From assembly GCF_035508675.1 (NCBI RefSeq), contig NZ_DATJMN010000116.1, positions 1 to 7,891 on the forward strand: a stretch of 7,891 bases of DNA. The letters run 5' to 3'. Shown piece after piece: positions 1 to 5,556 of this stretch (positions are counted from its first letter, which is position 1; the number at the start of each line of letters is the position of its first letter). This DNA is from Dyella_B sp035508675. GTDB lineage: Bacteria > Pseudomonadota > Gammaproteobacteria > Xanthomonadales > Rhodanobacteraceae. The notes beneath the pieces were generated by a model, which saw nothing but the letters and a program-made list of their open reading frames with translations, was not told where the DNA came from and made no database searches. The position numbers were made by a program, and so were the translations under genes.

Positions 1-70
1 AAGCCGAACCCCAACATTGCCATGCACGTTGCGCCGTTGGGGTTCGGCTTCGCCTCACCGCCAACCTACG
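1..70. repeat. Palindromic intergenic repeat (REP-like)
   Basis: Positions 1-15 and 36-50 form a perfect 15-bp inverted repeat around a 20-nt loop. The right arm can also pair with the sequence that follows it (GTTGG 36-40 with CCAAC 61-65, GGT 41-43 with ACC 57-59), so two alternative stems are possible. The GTTGGGGTTCGGCTT...CCAACCTACG wording resembles short palindromic repeats scattered between genes in many GC-rich proteobacteria; that resemblance is from memory. The element may continue to the left of the window. It could also act as a terminator for an upstream gene, although no T-tract follows the stem. Confidence 0.55.
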
Positions 71-316
71 CAAGCTTCCTGCGAGGCTGTCATCTTGCCT
101 TGATCCCGCCTGGGCTTGGACTGGCCGCGCTCGACCAAAGCTTGAGTCAAACAAGTGCCGATTTGTTGCTCTCCAGGATGTGTTTGGAGGTGGGTCGATT
201 GTGGCCGATGTGTGGATACCACCCAGGCAGTGGCCGCTCGGGGCCGATGCGGGGATTTCACCCGGCCCACGAATGGCTTCTGCATCAGCGTCTTGACACT
301 TTCCCCTTCCCGGCGA
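71..316. other. Non-coding stretch with degenerate 39-bp-period repeat
   Basis: No convincing gene is seen here. The long open frames on both strands lack recognisable domains and run antisense to, or upstream of, the cytochrome gene. The one internal structure is an imperfect direct repeat: 193-224 and 232-263, offset by 39 bp, sharing GGCCGATG, a GGAT core and CACCC (18 of 22 bases match over 203-224 versus 242-263). Spaced short repeats of this kind occur at ends of some insertion sequences such as IS21-family elements, but no transposase remnant could be recognised, so an IS origin is only a guess. Confidence 0.35.
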
Positions 317-342
317 GTAACCTCACCCAGCATGGCAGCGAA
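317..342 (+). promoter_or_regulatory. Candidate ECF sigma-F promoter of the cytochrome/molybdoenzyme operon
   Basis: GTAACC (317-322) and CGAA (339-342) are separated by exactly 16 bp. An AAC-containing -35 and a CGAA -10 are the usual form of group 4 ECF promoters, and this pair matches the motif I recall for the SigF (ECF16) group. It lies on the coding strand about 100 bp ahead of the likely cytochrome start, giving a leader of roughly 90 nt. GTAACC with a correctly spaced CGAA was not found elsewhere in the window, and a SigF-type sigma gene sits at 4993-5556. The call is by motif only. Confidence 0.6.
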
Positions 343-427
343 GTCATGCAGGATGGGGCGATTCCGGCAGTAGAGGGGCCACTTCCGTCGCACCCCATCA
401 TCAGGCTGCTCGGTTCGCCATGTCTTG

Positions 428-433
428 CAGAGG
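428..433 (+). promoter_or_regulatory. Ribosome binding site deciding the cytochrome b start
   Basis: CAGAGG lies 8 nt before GTG 442, a normal Shine-Dalgarno spacing. The competing ATG at 472 is preceded only by GCC-rich sequence with no purine-rich site at the right distance. This favours GTG 442 as the start. Confidence 0.5.
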
Positions 434-441
434 TACCCCTC

Positions 442-1365
442 GTGAATACGGAAAGTGTTGCCGCCGCCGAGATGGACACGCCGACTGCCGCGTTGCCCGA
501 TGAACCATCCAGCCGGCTGGTTTATCGGCATACGCTGCCCATCCGGATCATGCATTGGATCAATGTCATCGCACTGTCGCTGATGTTGTTCAGCGGCTTG
601 CAGATATTCAATGCGCATCCAAGCCTTTACTGGGGCAATCGATCCGACGCTGGCAAGGAACTCCTGACCTTGGGTGCCCGTCGGGATGCAGCAGGAAACC
701 TTGTCGGTACCACCCGGATCGGCCGCCACGTATTCATCACCACCGGAGTGCTGGGCGTATCCAAGGGCATCGATGGCACGCCCGATGTTCGCGGCTTTCC
801 TTCCTGGCTCACCGTGCCCGGTCCCGCCTGGCTGGCGATGGGAAGGCGCTGGCACTTTTTCTTCGCCTGGGTGTTCGTGCTCAACGGGCTCTGCTACGTT
901 GGCTATTCCCTCGCTCGACGGCATCTGCAGCGCGACCTGTGGCCTACACGTAGCGATTGGCGCGGCATCGGCCGCTCGATCCTCGACCACATCCGCTTCA
1001 GGCATCCGCAGGGTGAAGAGGCGCTGCGCTACAACATCCTGCAGCGGCTCGCCTACCTGATCGTGATCTTCGTATTCGGTGTCGGCATTGTGCTGATGGG
1101 CCTGGCGATGTCGCCGCGCATGGATGCGGTGCTCTCGCCCTTGCTCGAGGCCGTTGGCGGCCGGCAATCGGCGCGAACCATCCATTTCATCATCGCCTGG
1201 GCGTTCGTGGCCTTTGTGGTTATCCATGTGTTCGAGGTGCTTATAAGCGGCGCAGTCAATCAGCTGCGCGGCATGATCACCGGTTACTACAAAGTCGACG
1301 CAGGCAAGGGCGACACTGCCAAGCCCGACCAGCCGGCCGCTGTGGAGGAGGATTCCCATGACTGA
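442..1365 (+). CDS. Four-helix b-type cytochrome, membrane partner of the molybdoenzyme (YedZ1-like)
   Basis: This 307-residue inner-membrane protein fits the cytochrome b561/Ni-hydrogenase cytochrome b type. Hydrophobic helices lie near residues 37-56, 138-157, 200-222 and 245-268. Likely haem ligands sit in or at these helices: H38 (RIMHW), H138 (RRWHFF), H248 (RTIHFI) and H262 (VVIHVF). Its inferred role is to pass electrons from the quinone pool to the periplasmic molybdenum enzyme encoded by the next gene, whose start it overlaps by 8 nt. It is not the MsrQ/YedZ type found with E. coli MsrP; the four-His layout resembles the cytochromes paired with YedY-like proteins in other proteobacteria. 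GTG 442 is chosen for its Shine-Dalgarno site; ATG 472 would remove 10 residues without touching the core. The acidic C-terminal tail is cytoplasmic or disordered. A sigma-F-like promoter precedes it. Confidence 0.85.
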   Translation: MNTESVAAAEMDTPTAALPDEPSSRLVYRHTLPIRIMHWINVIALSLMLFSGLQIFNAHPSLYWGNRSDAGKELLTLGARRDAAGNLVGTTRIGRHVFITTGVLGVSKGIDGTPDVRGFPSWLTVPGPAWLAMGRRWHFFFAWVFVLNGLCYVGYSLARRHLQRDLWPTRSDWRGIGRSILDHIRFRHPQGEEALRYNILQRLAYLIVIFVFGVGIVLMGLAMSPRMDAVLSPLLEAVGGRQSARTIHFIIAWAFVAFVVIHVFEVLISGAVNQLRGMITGYYKVDAGKGDTAKPDQPAAVEEDSHD

Positions 1366-2113
1366 TCGCCGATCGTTCCTGCGCATGGTCATCATGGGTA
1401 CGGCCAGCCTGATCGTCGCCGGCTGCGACCGCATTTCCCAAAGCAGCTGGGGTCCGAAGGTACTGGACAAGGCCGAAGGGCTGAATCGCCGCGTGCAGGC
1501 TTTGCTGGCGCCATCCAGCGCGATGGCGAAGGAATACACCGAAGCCGACATCTCTCCGGTATTTCGTCCCAATGGCACCACGATGCCCAACACGCCGGCG
1601 TATCAAGCGCTGCTGGCGAACCAGTTCCGTGACTACAAATTGCAGGTGGACGGCATGGTCAGCCGCCCGGCCATGCTGTCGATCGACGACCTTAAAAAAC
1701 TCGACACGCGCACGCAGATCACCCGGCACGATTGCGTGGAAGGCTGGAGCGTCATCGGCAAGTGGCAAGGCACCCTGCTCTCCGCCGTTCTCGACCATGT
1801 CGGGGTCGATCCGCAGGCGCGCTTCGTCGTTTTCCACTGCTTCGACGAGATGGACGTGGATACGCCCTATTACGAGAGCGTGGACATCGAAGAGGCAAGG
1901 CATCCGCAAACACTGCTCGCCTTCGCCCTGAACGATAAGCCGCTGCCGGTGCCCAACGGCGCACCTTTGCGCCTGCGCGTGAGCCGGCAACTTGGCTACA
2001 AGCAGGCGAAATACCTGCGCCGTATCGAGCTGGTCAAATCCTTCGACACGATCGGCGACGGCAAGGGCGGCTACTGGGAAGACCAGGGCTACGAGTGGTA
2101 CGCCGGCATCTGA
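1358..2113 (+). CDS. YedY/MsrP-like molybdopterin oxidoreductase, predicted Tat lipoprotein
   Basis: This 251-residue protein carries a sulfite-oxidase-fold molybdopterin domain (about residues 90-230). The CVEGWS motif contains C126, the expected cysteine ligand of molybdenum; the LGYKQAKYLRRIEL stretch near 212-225 is the usual pterin-contact end of the fold. The N-terminus has a twin-arginine motif (DRRSFLR, residues 3-9), a hydrophobic stretch and a lipobox (IVAGC) with C23 as the lipidated cysteine. Asp follows that cysteine, which in enterobacteria keeps lipoproteins in the inner membrane. The likely mature form is therefore an enzyme anchored on the periplasmic face beside its cytochrome partner. 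Members of this family reduce methionine sulfoxide or oxidise/reduce small sulfur compounds; the actual substrate cannot be read from sequence. A strong GAGGAGGA site lies at 1344-1351, inside the 3' end of the cytochrome gene, so the two are translationally coupled. Confidence 0.88.
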   Translation: MTDRRSFLRMVIMGTASLIVAGCDRISQSSWGPKVLDKAEGLNRRVQALLAPSSAMAKEYTEADISPVFRPNGTTMPNTPAYQALLANQFRDYKLQVDGMVSRPAMLSIDDLKKLDTRTQITRHDCVEGWSVIGKWQGTLLSAVLDHVGVDPQARFVVFHCFDEMDVDTPYYESVDIEEARHPQTLLAFALNDKPLPVPNGAPLRLRVSRQLGYKQAKYLRRIELVKSFDTIGDGKGGYWEDQGYEWYAGI

Positions 2114-2196
2114 GCGAGCGTGGGCCACCCATCGACGGTGCCTTGTGCCAGCGTGAGCTTATGGTTTGCCGGAACTTGCATTGCCATGCAGTGACG

Positions 2197-3114
2197 TCAT
2201 GCCGTCGCGTCGACTCCGTTAACAAGACGCCGCGCCAAGCGTGTCTGCTTCAGTTGCGAGAGCCACCATTCGAGTGCACGCCCTACGTGGTCATTTCGCC
2301 ACGCTACATAAAGCACATTGGGTTCGCGTGCATCGGCGACGCGCTTTTCTACAAGCTTTCCATTTTTCAATAACGACTGCACGCGTCGACGCGGCAACCA
2401 ACCAATACCGAGGTCATCGCAATGCGCTCGGATCTTGGCATGCATGCTCGGTACGGCAAGTGTCTGCTGACCGGCCAGCCAACCGTATCCGCGGTTCTCG
2501 ATGGAGCGCGAAGTATCGGCCACCACCACTGCGCGATGGGCTAGCAATTGCTCTTGCTGCAACGGTTCACGCGCCTTGGCCAATGGGTGCCTCGGTGATA
2601 TGGCAAATACCCATTCCATCACGCCCAATTCGAACCATCGTAATTTTGGAATGGCCGGCGGTGCATTGGTGGCGCCGATCACCAGGTCGGCGCGCCCATC
2701 ACGCAGAGCCTCCCACGTGCCCTGCAGGACTTCATGCGTAATGCGTAACGCAACGCCCGACTGCAGCGCATCGAAAGCGCGAATAACAGGCACGAACGTT
2801 TCGAATTCCATAATTTCGTCCGTGACAATCCAAAGTCGATCCTCCCACCCTCCAGCCACCTGCTTGACGCGGCGGGTGAGTCGCGACACATCCAGGGCCA
2901 ATCGTTGCGCTTCCTGAGCCAACAGTTGGCCGGCCGGAGTCAACTGCAGTCGGTAACGGCGACGATCGAATAACAATGCGTCAAAGCGCGTCTCCAACTG
3001 ACGCGCGGCGTGCGAAACGGTTGAGGGGGCTTTGCCCAATGCTGCTGCGGCCCTGGTGAGGCTTCCCTCGGCTTCGATCGCCTGAATCAACGCCAATTCT
3101 TCATCGGTCAACAT
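2197..3114 (-). CDS. LysR-family transcriptional regulator
   Basis: This 305-residue protein has the normal length and layout of a LysR regulator. The winged helix-turn-helix spans about residues 3-62 (SLTRAAAALGKAPSTVSHAARQLE, then LLFDRR and LTPAG), followed by a linker helix and a substrate-binding domain from about residue 92 (RLWIVTD, later RADLVIGAT and GIGWLP). It is divergent from the SDR gene at 3219, with 104 bp between the starts, the usual arrangement in which a LysR protein controls its neighbour and itself. The effector is unknown. A GAAGG ribosome site lies 8 nt before the ATG and sits inside a palindrome at 3116-3130 that may be an operator. The 3' end converges on the molybdoenzyme gene with 83 bp between. 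Confidence 0.93.
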   Translation of the reverse strand: MLTDEELALIQAIEAEGSLTRAAAALGKAPSTVSHAARQLETRFDALLFDRRRYRLQLTPAGQLLAQEAQRLALDVSRLTRRVKQVAGGWEDRLWIVTDEIMEFETFVPVIRAFDALQSGVALRITHEVLQGTWEALRDGRADLVIGATNAPPAIPKLRWFELGVMEWVFAISPRHPLAKAREPLQQEQLLAHRAVVVADTSRSIENRGYGWLAGQQTLAVPSMHAKIRAHCDDLGIGWLPRRRVQSLLKNGKLVEKRVADAREPNVLYVAWRNDHVGRALEWWLSQLKQTRLARRLVNGVDATA

Positions 3115-3115
3115 G

Positions 3116-3130
3116 TTCGATACCTTCGAA
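3116..3130. promoter_or_regulatory. Candidate LysR operator (T-N11-A dyad) overlapping the lysR ribosome site
   Basis: TTCGA-TACCT-TCGAA is a perfect 5-bp dyad with a 5-bp spacer and contains the T-N11-A form typical of LysR sites. It starts 1 nt from the regulator's start codon and includes its GAAGG ribosome site, so binding here would suit autoregulation. A second, 10-bp palindrome (GCGTCGACGC, 3136-3145) lies 5 bp away. No clear sigma-70 promoter for the SDR gene was recognised in the 104-bp gap. Confidence 0.4.
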
Positions 3131-3218
3131 CGAGTGCGTCGACGCCATGGTACGGCAATTCACGTGGCATCGCGCACGATATCTGCGTCCCAACCACTGT
3201 GTTCACCGAGGAAAAACC

Positions 3219-3968
3219 ATGAATCGTTTCAACGAAAAGACCGTTCTTGTTACGGGAGGTACCAGCGGCATCGGCCTGGCAGCGGCCAAGGCTTACGCTG
3301 CCGAAGGCGCCCGCGTCGTCATTACTGGTCGTGACGAGGCTGCCCTGGAAAAGGCTCGCAAGGAGATTGCCGATAATGCCATAGCGTTGCGCAGCGATGC
3401 CGCTTCGTTGCAGGACGCCAATTTGCTTGCTCATTTCCTGACCCAGCTAAACGTCCGCCTGGATGCGGTATTTATCAATGCCGGCATCGCCAAATTCGCC
3501 CCCTTTGCGGACGTGCAGGAATCGCTCTGGGACCAGATCTTCAACATCAATACCAAGGGCGCGTACTTCCAGATCCAGGCGTTGCTCCCCTTGCTCAATC
3601 GCGGCGCCGCGATCGTCATCAACGGTTCGATCAATGCGCATATCGGCATGCCCGGGTCGAGTGTGTACGCCGCTAGCAAGGCAGCGCTGATTTCGCTTGC
3701 CAAAACCTTGTCCGCCGAACTGCTGCCGCAGGGTGTCCGCGTAAATGTGGTGAGCCCAGGCCCCATCGGCACTCCCATTTACGGCAAGCTTGGATTGGAT
3801 GCCGCTTCACTGGAAGCCACTGCCAAGCAGATTCAAATGCAGGTGCCGCTTGGCCGTTTCGGCACATCGGAGGAACTCGCCTCGACGGTTTTGCACGTGA
3901 CTGCACCTGAGTCTGGGTTCATCGTAGGCACCGAAATCATTGTTGACGGCGGCATGAGTCAACTCTAG
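3219..3968 (+). CDS. Short-chain dehydrogenase/reductase (classical SDR)
   Basis: This 249-residue protein is a full-length classical SDR. The Rossmann cofactor motif TGGTSGIG is at residues 12-19, the NAG motif at 87-89, and the catalytic set is N111, S137 (INGSI), Y150 and K154 (YAASK). PG at 180-181 and the closing DGG near 243-245 are also typical. Arg38 after the second strand (TGRD) suggests a preference for NADP(H). The substrate cannot be told from sequence. ATG 3219 is chosen because GAGGA lies 6 nt ahead and the N-terminus then fits the family; an in-frame ATG at 3147 would add 24 untypical residues and overlap the regulatory gap. It is divergent from a LysR gene that probably controls it and is followed by a strong hairpin. 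Confidence 0.93.
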   Translation: MNRFNEKTVLVTGGTSGIGLAAAKAYAAEGARVVITGRDEAALEKARKEIADNAIALRSDAASLQDANLLAHFLTQLNVRLDAVFINAGIAKFAPFADVQESLWDQIFNINTKGAYFQIQALLPLLNRGAAIVINGSINAHIGMPGSSVYAASKAALISLAKTLSAELLPQGVRVNVVSPGPIGTPIYGKLGLDAASLEATAKQIQMQVPLGRFGTSEELASTVLHVTAPESGFIVGTEIIVDGGMSQL

Positions 3969-3975
3969 AACCGGT

Positions 3976-4008
3976 ACCTCTGCCCGCCCCAAAAGGACGG
4001 GCAGAGGT
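3976..4008. terminator. Strong hairpin between convergent genes, probable terminator
   Basis: An 11-bp perfect stem (ACCTCTGCCCG 3976-3986 with CGGGCAGAGGT 3998-4008) encloses an 11-nt loop. It begins 8 bp after the SDR stop codon, as expected for a terminator, but no T-run follows on either strand. It could block read-through in both directions between the SDR and the TetR gene. Confidence 0.55.
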
Positions 4009-4124
4009 CGAAACCGAGTGGCGAAGGCCATCCACTCAAATGGCTAACTAAGCGGGGATCGGCGCGTGTTGCCACGAAACCTGGCGATTGGCTGGCGGGC
4101 AAGAGCAACCCGATTGAACACCCA

Positions 4125-4712
4125 TCAGCGCTGCTTCAAGAGCTCCAATGCCGGACGCGCAAGTCCTTCCAACAAGCTTCGCTCCGGTCGCGCTCGGGCG
4201 AGGACGCGGATGCCCAGGTGCACGCCTAATAGGAGTCGCGCCAGGTCTTCGGCCGACTGCGTGGTCGGTATCTCGCCGGCCTGTTGCCCGGCCTGCACGC
4301 AGCGGCGGAAAAAGGCTTCGACCTTGGCCAGCACCTGGGCGATGGTCGCCTGGAAATCAGGGTCATGGGGCGCGACCTCCAGCGCGGAATTGACCAACAG
4401 GCAGCCCTTGCGGTCCTTATCCTGAATCGAGCGTTCGATGATCTCGCGGAAAAAGGCCTCAAGCGTTGCCCTGGGAGACAAGTTGTTCTCAAAGCGCCCT
4501 ACCCGGTCGCCGAAGCTTGTTTCGACATAGTGCGCAAGCGCACGGCCAAACAGCGAGCGCTTGTCGCCGAAGGCGTTGTAGAGGCTTGCCCCGGTAATCC
4601 CCATGCGTTGGGCCAGATCGCGGACGGAGGTAGCCGCGTAGCCATACCTCCAGAACTGCTGCATCGCCGCGTCTAGCACAGCCATTTCGTCAAATTCCCG
4701 CGGGCGTGCCAT
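4125..4712 (-). CDS. TetR-family transcriptional repressor
   Basis: This 195-residue protein has the usual TetR length. The N-terminal DNA-binding domain covers about residues 8-55, with the helix-turn-helix at 25-48 (AATSVRDLAQRMGIT, then GASLYNAFGDKRSLF). The C-terminal ligand domain contains the KGCLLVNSALE stretch (102-112) common in the TetR subgroup that regulates oxidoreductases and responds to small electrophiles or xenobiotics; the ligand here is unknown. It is divergent from an SDR remnant at 4799, whose promoter region it probably represses. No strong ribosome site precedes ATG 4712-4710; this start is kept because the MARPREF N-terminus is typical for the family. Confidence 0.92.
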   Translation of the reverse strand: MARPREFDEMAVLDAAMQQFWRYGYAATSVRDLAQRMGITGASLYNAFGDKRSLFGRALAHYVETSFGDRVGRFENNLSPRATLEAFFREIIERSIQDKDRKGCLLVNSALEVAPHDPDFQATIAQVLAKVEAFFRRCVQAGQQAGEIPTTQSAEDLARLLLGVHLGIRVLARARPERSLLEGLARPALELLKQR

Positions 4713-4731
4713 GGTGTCTTAAGCGTCAGCC

Positions 4732-4764
4732 TTGAATTGATACGATGCTTTGATATTCTAAAGC
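4732..4764. promoter_or_regulatory. Candidate promoter and TetR operator in the divergent gap
   Basis: On the + strand TTGAAT (4732-4737) and TATTCT (4755-4760) are 17 bp apart, a fair sigma-70 promoter reading toward the SDR remnant and sigF. An inverted repeat GCTTT-N8-AAAGC (4747-4764) covers the -10 element, which is where a TetR repressor would be expected to bind. The gap is AT-rich compared with its surroundings. The dyad arms are only 5 bp, so the operator call is tentative. Confidence 0.4.
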
Positions 4765-4798
4765 AACCGCTCTAAAACCGCCGCCTTCCAGAGAATCG

Positions 4799-4996
4799 AT
4801 GGATATCAAGGGTAAACGCGTAGTCATCACGGGCGGTTCCAGGGGCATCGGGGTTGCCCTCGCCGCGGCGCCAGGGCAGAAGGCGGCGCTACGCCTCATG
4901 ACTGGGCGCCGGGGTGATCGCGCTGCGTTTGATGCTCGTTTTGCGGGTATCCACGGTGCGCTGGTCGAAGCATTACGAGACCACACTGCGGTGTGA
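4799..4996 (+). pseudogene. Remnant of an SDR gene (N-terminal cofactor motif only)
   Basis: The first 21 codons encode a clear SDR start: MDIKGKRVVITGGSRGIG, with the TGGSRGIG dinucleotide-binding motif at residues 11-18. After residue 21 the frame stays open to codon 65 but no longer resembles an SDR: the NAG, Ser and YxxxK motifs and about 180 residues are missing. The other forward frames do not restore the family either, so an internal deletion is likelier than a simple frameshift. The C-terminal part could be the end of the original gene or of another one; I do not recognise it. The position, divergent from TetR, is where an intact target SDR would sit. Its stop overlaps the possible sigF GTG start by 4 nt. 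A newly functional 65-residue peptide cannot be ruled out. Confidence 0.6.
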
Positions 4997-5556
4997 CGGA
5001 GCGTGCCACGGTGTATTCGGAAGAAGCCCGATTGAAGGCGTTATTCATCAGCAGCTTGGATGGTGATGCGGTCAGCTATCGACTTTTCTTAAGCGACCTG
5101 ACGCGCTATTTGCGCGGATACCTGCGCAAGCGCATACCCAAGATGCGCGAAGACATCGAAGACCTGATTCAAGAAACATTGCTTGCCGTGCACCATGCAC
5201 GTCACACGTACCGGCCCGAAGAGCCGCTGACCGCATGGATTCACGCCATAGCGCGTTACAAGTTGATGGATTTTTTCCGCGCACGTGCACGCCGCGATGC
5301 GCTGAATGATCCGATCGATGATCACCAGGACATTTTTTCCTTGTCGGACGATGAGCCCGAAGACGCACGCCGGGATATACGCAAGCTCCTGGACTATCTC
5401 CCCGACAAACAGCGCCTGTCCATCCTGCATGTTAAACTGCAAGGCATGTCGATCGCAGAGACTGCCACCCTGTTGGGACTTTCAGAGTCCGCCGTGAAGG
5501 TAAACGTGCATCGCGGCATCAAGGCACTGGCTGCACGCATGCGGGAGGCGCTATGA
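4993..5556 (+). CDS. sigF: ECF RNA polymerase sigma factor, SigF (ECF16) type
   Basis: This 187-residue protein holds the two domains of an ECF sigma factor. Region 2 covers about residues 27-100, with the core-binding DIEDLIQETLLAVH stretch (54-67) and the -10-reading AWIHAIARYKLMDFFRA stretch (81-97). Region 4 covers about 133-182, with a helix-turn-helix at MSIAETATLLGLSESAVKV (152-170). Assignment to the SigF group rests mainly on the NrsF-type anti-sigma gene that follows with an ATGA overlap. Its likely target in this window is the operon at 442-2113. The start is uncertain: GTG 4993 overlaps the SDR-remnant stop (GTGA) and would be coupled to it, while GTG 5011 has a better ribosome site (GGAG 4998-5001, 9 nt away) and gives 181 residues. 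No sigma-F-like promoter was found upstream, so self-activation is not evident. Confidence 0.9.
   Translation: MTERATVYSEEARLKALFISSLDGDAVSYRLFLSDLTRYLRGYLRKRIPKMREDIEDLIQETLLAVHHARHTYRPEEPLTAWIHAIARYKLMDFFRARARRDALNDPIDDHQDIFSLSDDEPEDARRDIRKLLDYLPDKQRLSILHVKLQGMSIAETATLLGLSESAVKVNVHRGIKALAARMREAL

Noticed and set aside
22..441. A long N-terminal extension of the cytochrome frame back to ATG 22
   Set aside because: It lacks any family resemblance, crosses the palindromic repeat and the candidate promoter, and GTG 442 has its own ribosome site.
55..1593. A 512-codon open frame on the minus strand
   Set aside because: It is antisense to the cytochrome gene and the start of the molybdoenzyme gene, has no recognisable domain, and is the kind of shadow frame expected in GC-rich DNA.
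2177..2190. Small hairpin TGCAT-TGCC-ATGCA between the convergent molybdoenzyme and LysR genes
   Set aside because: A 5-bp AT-containing stem with no T-run is too weak to call a terminator; the rest of 2114-2196 shows nothing else clear.
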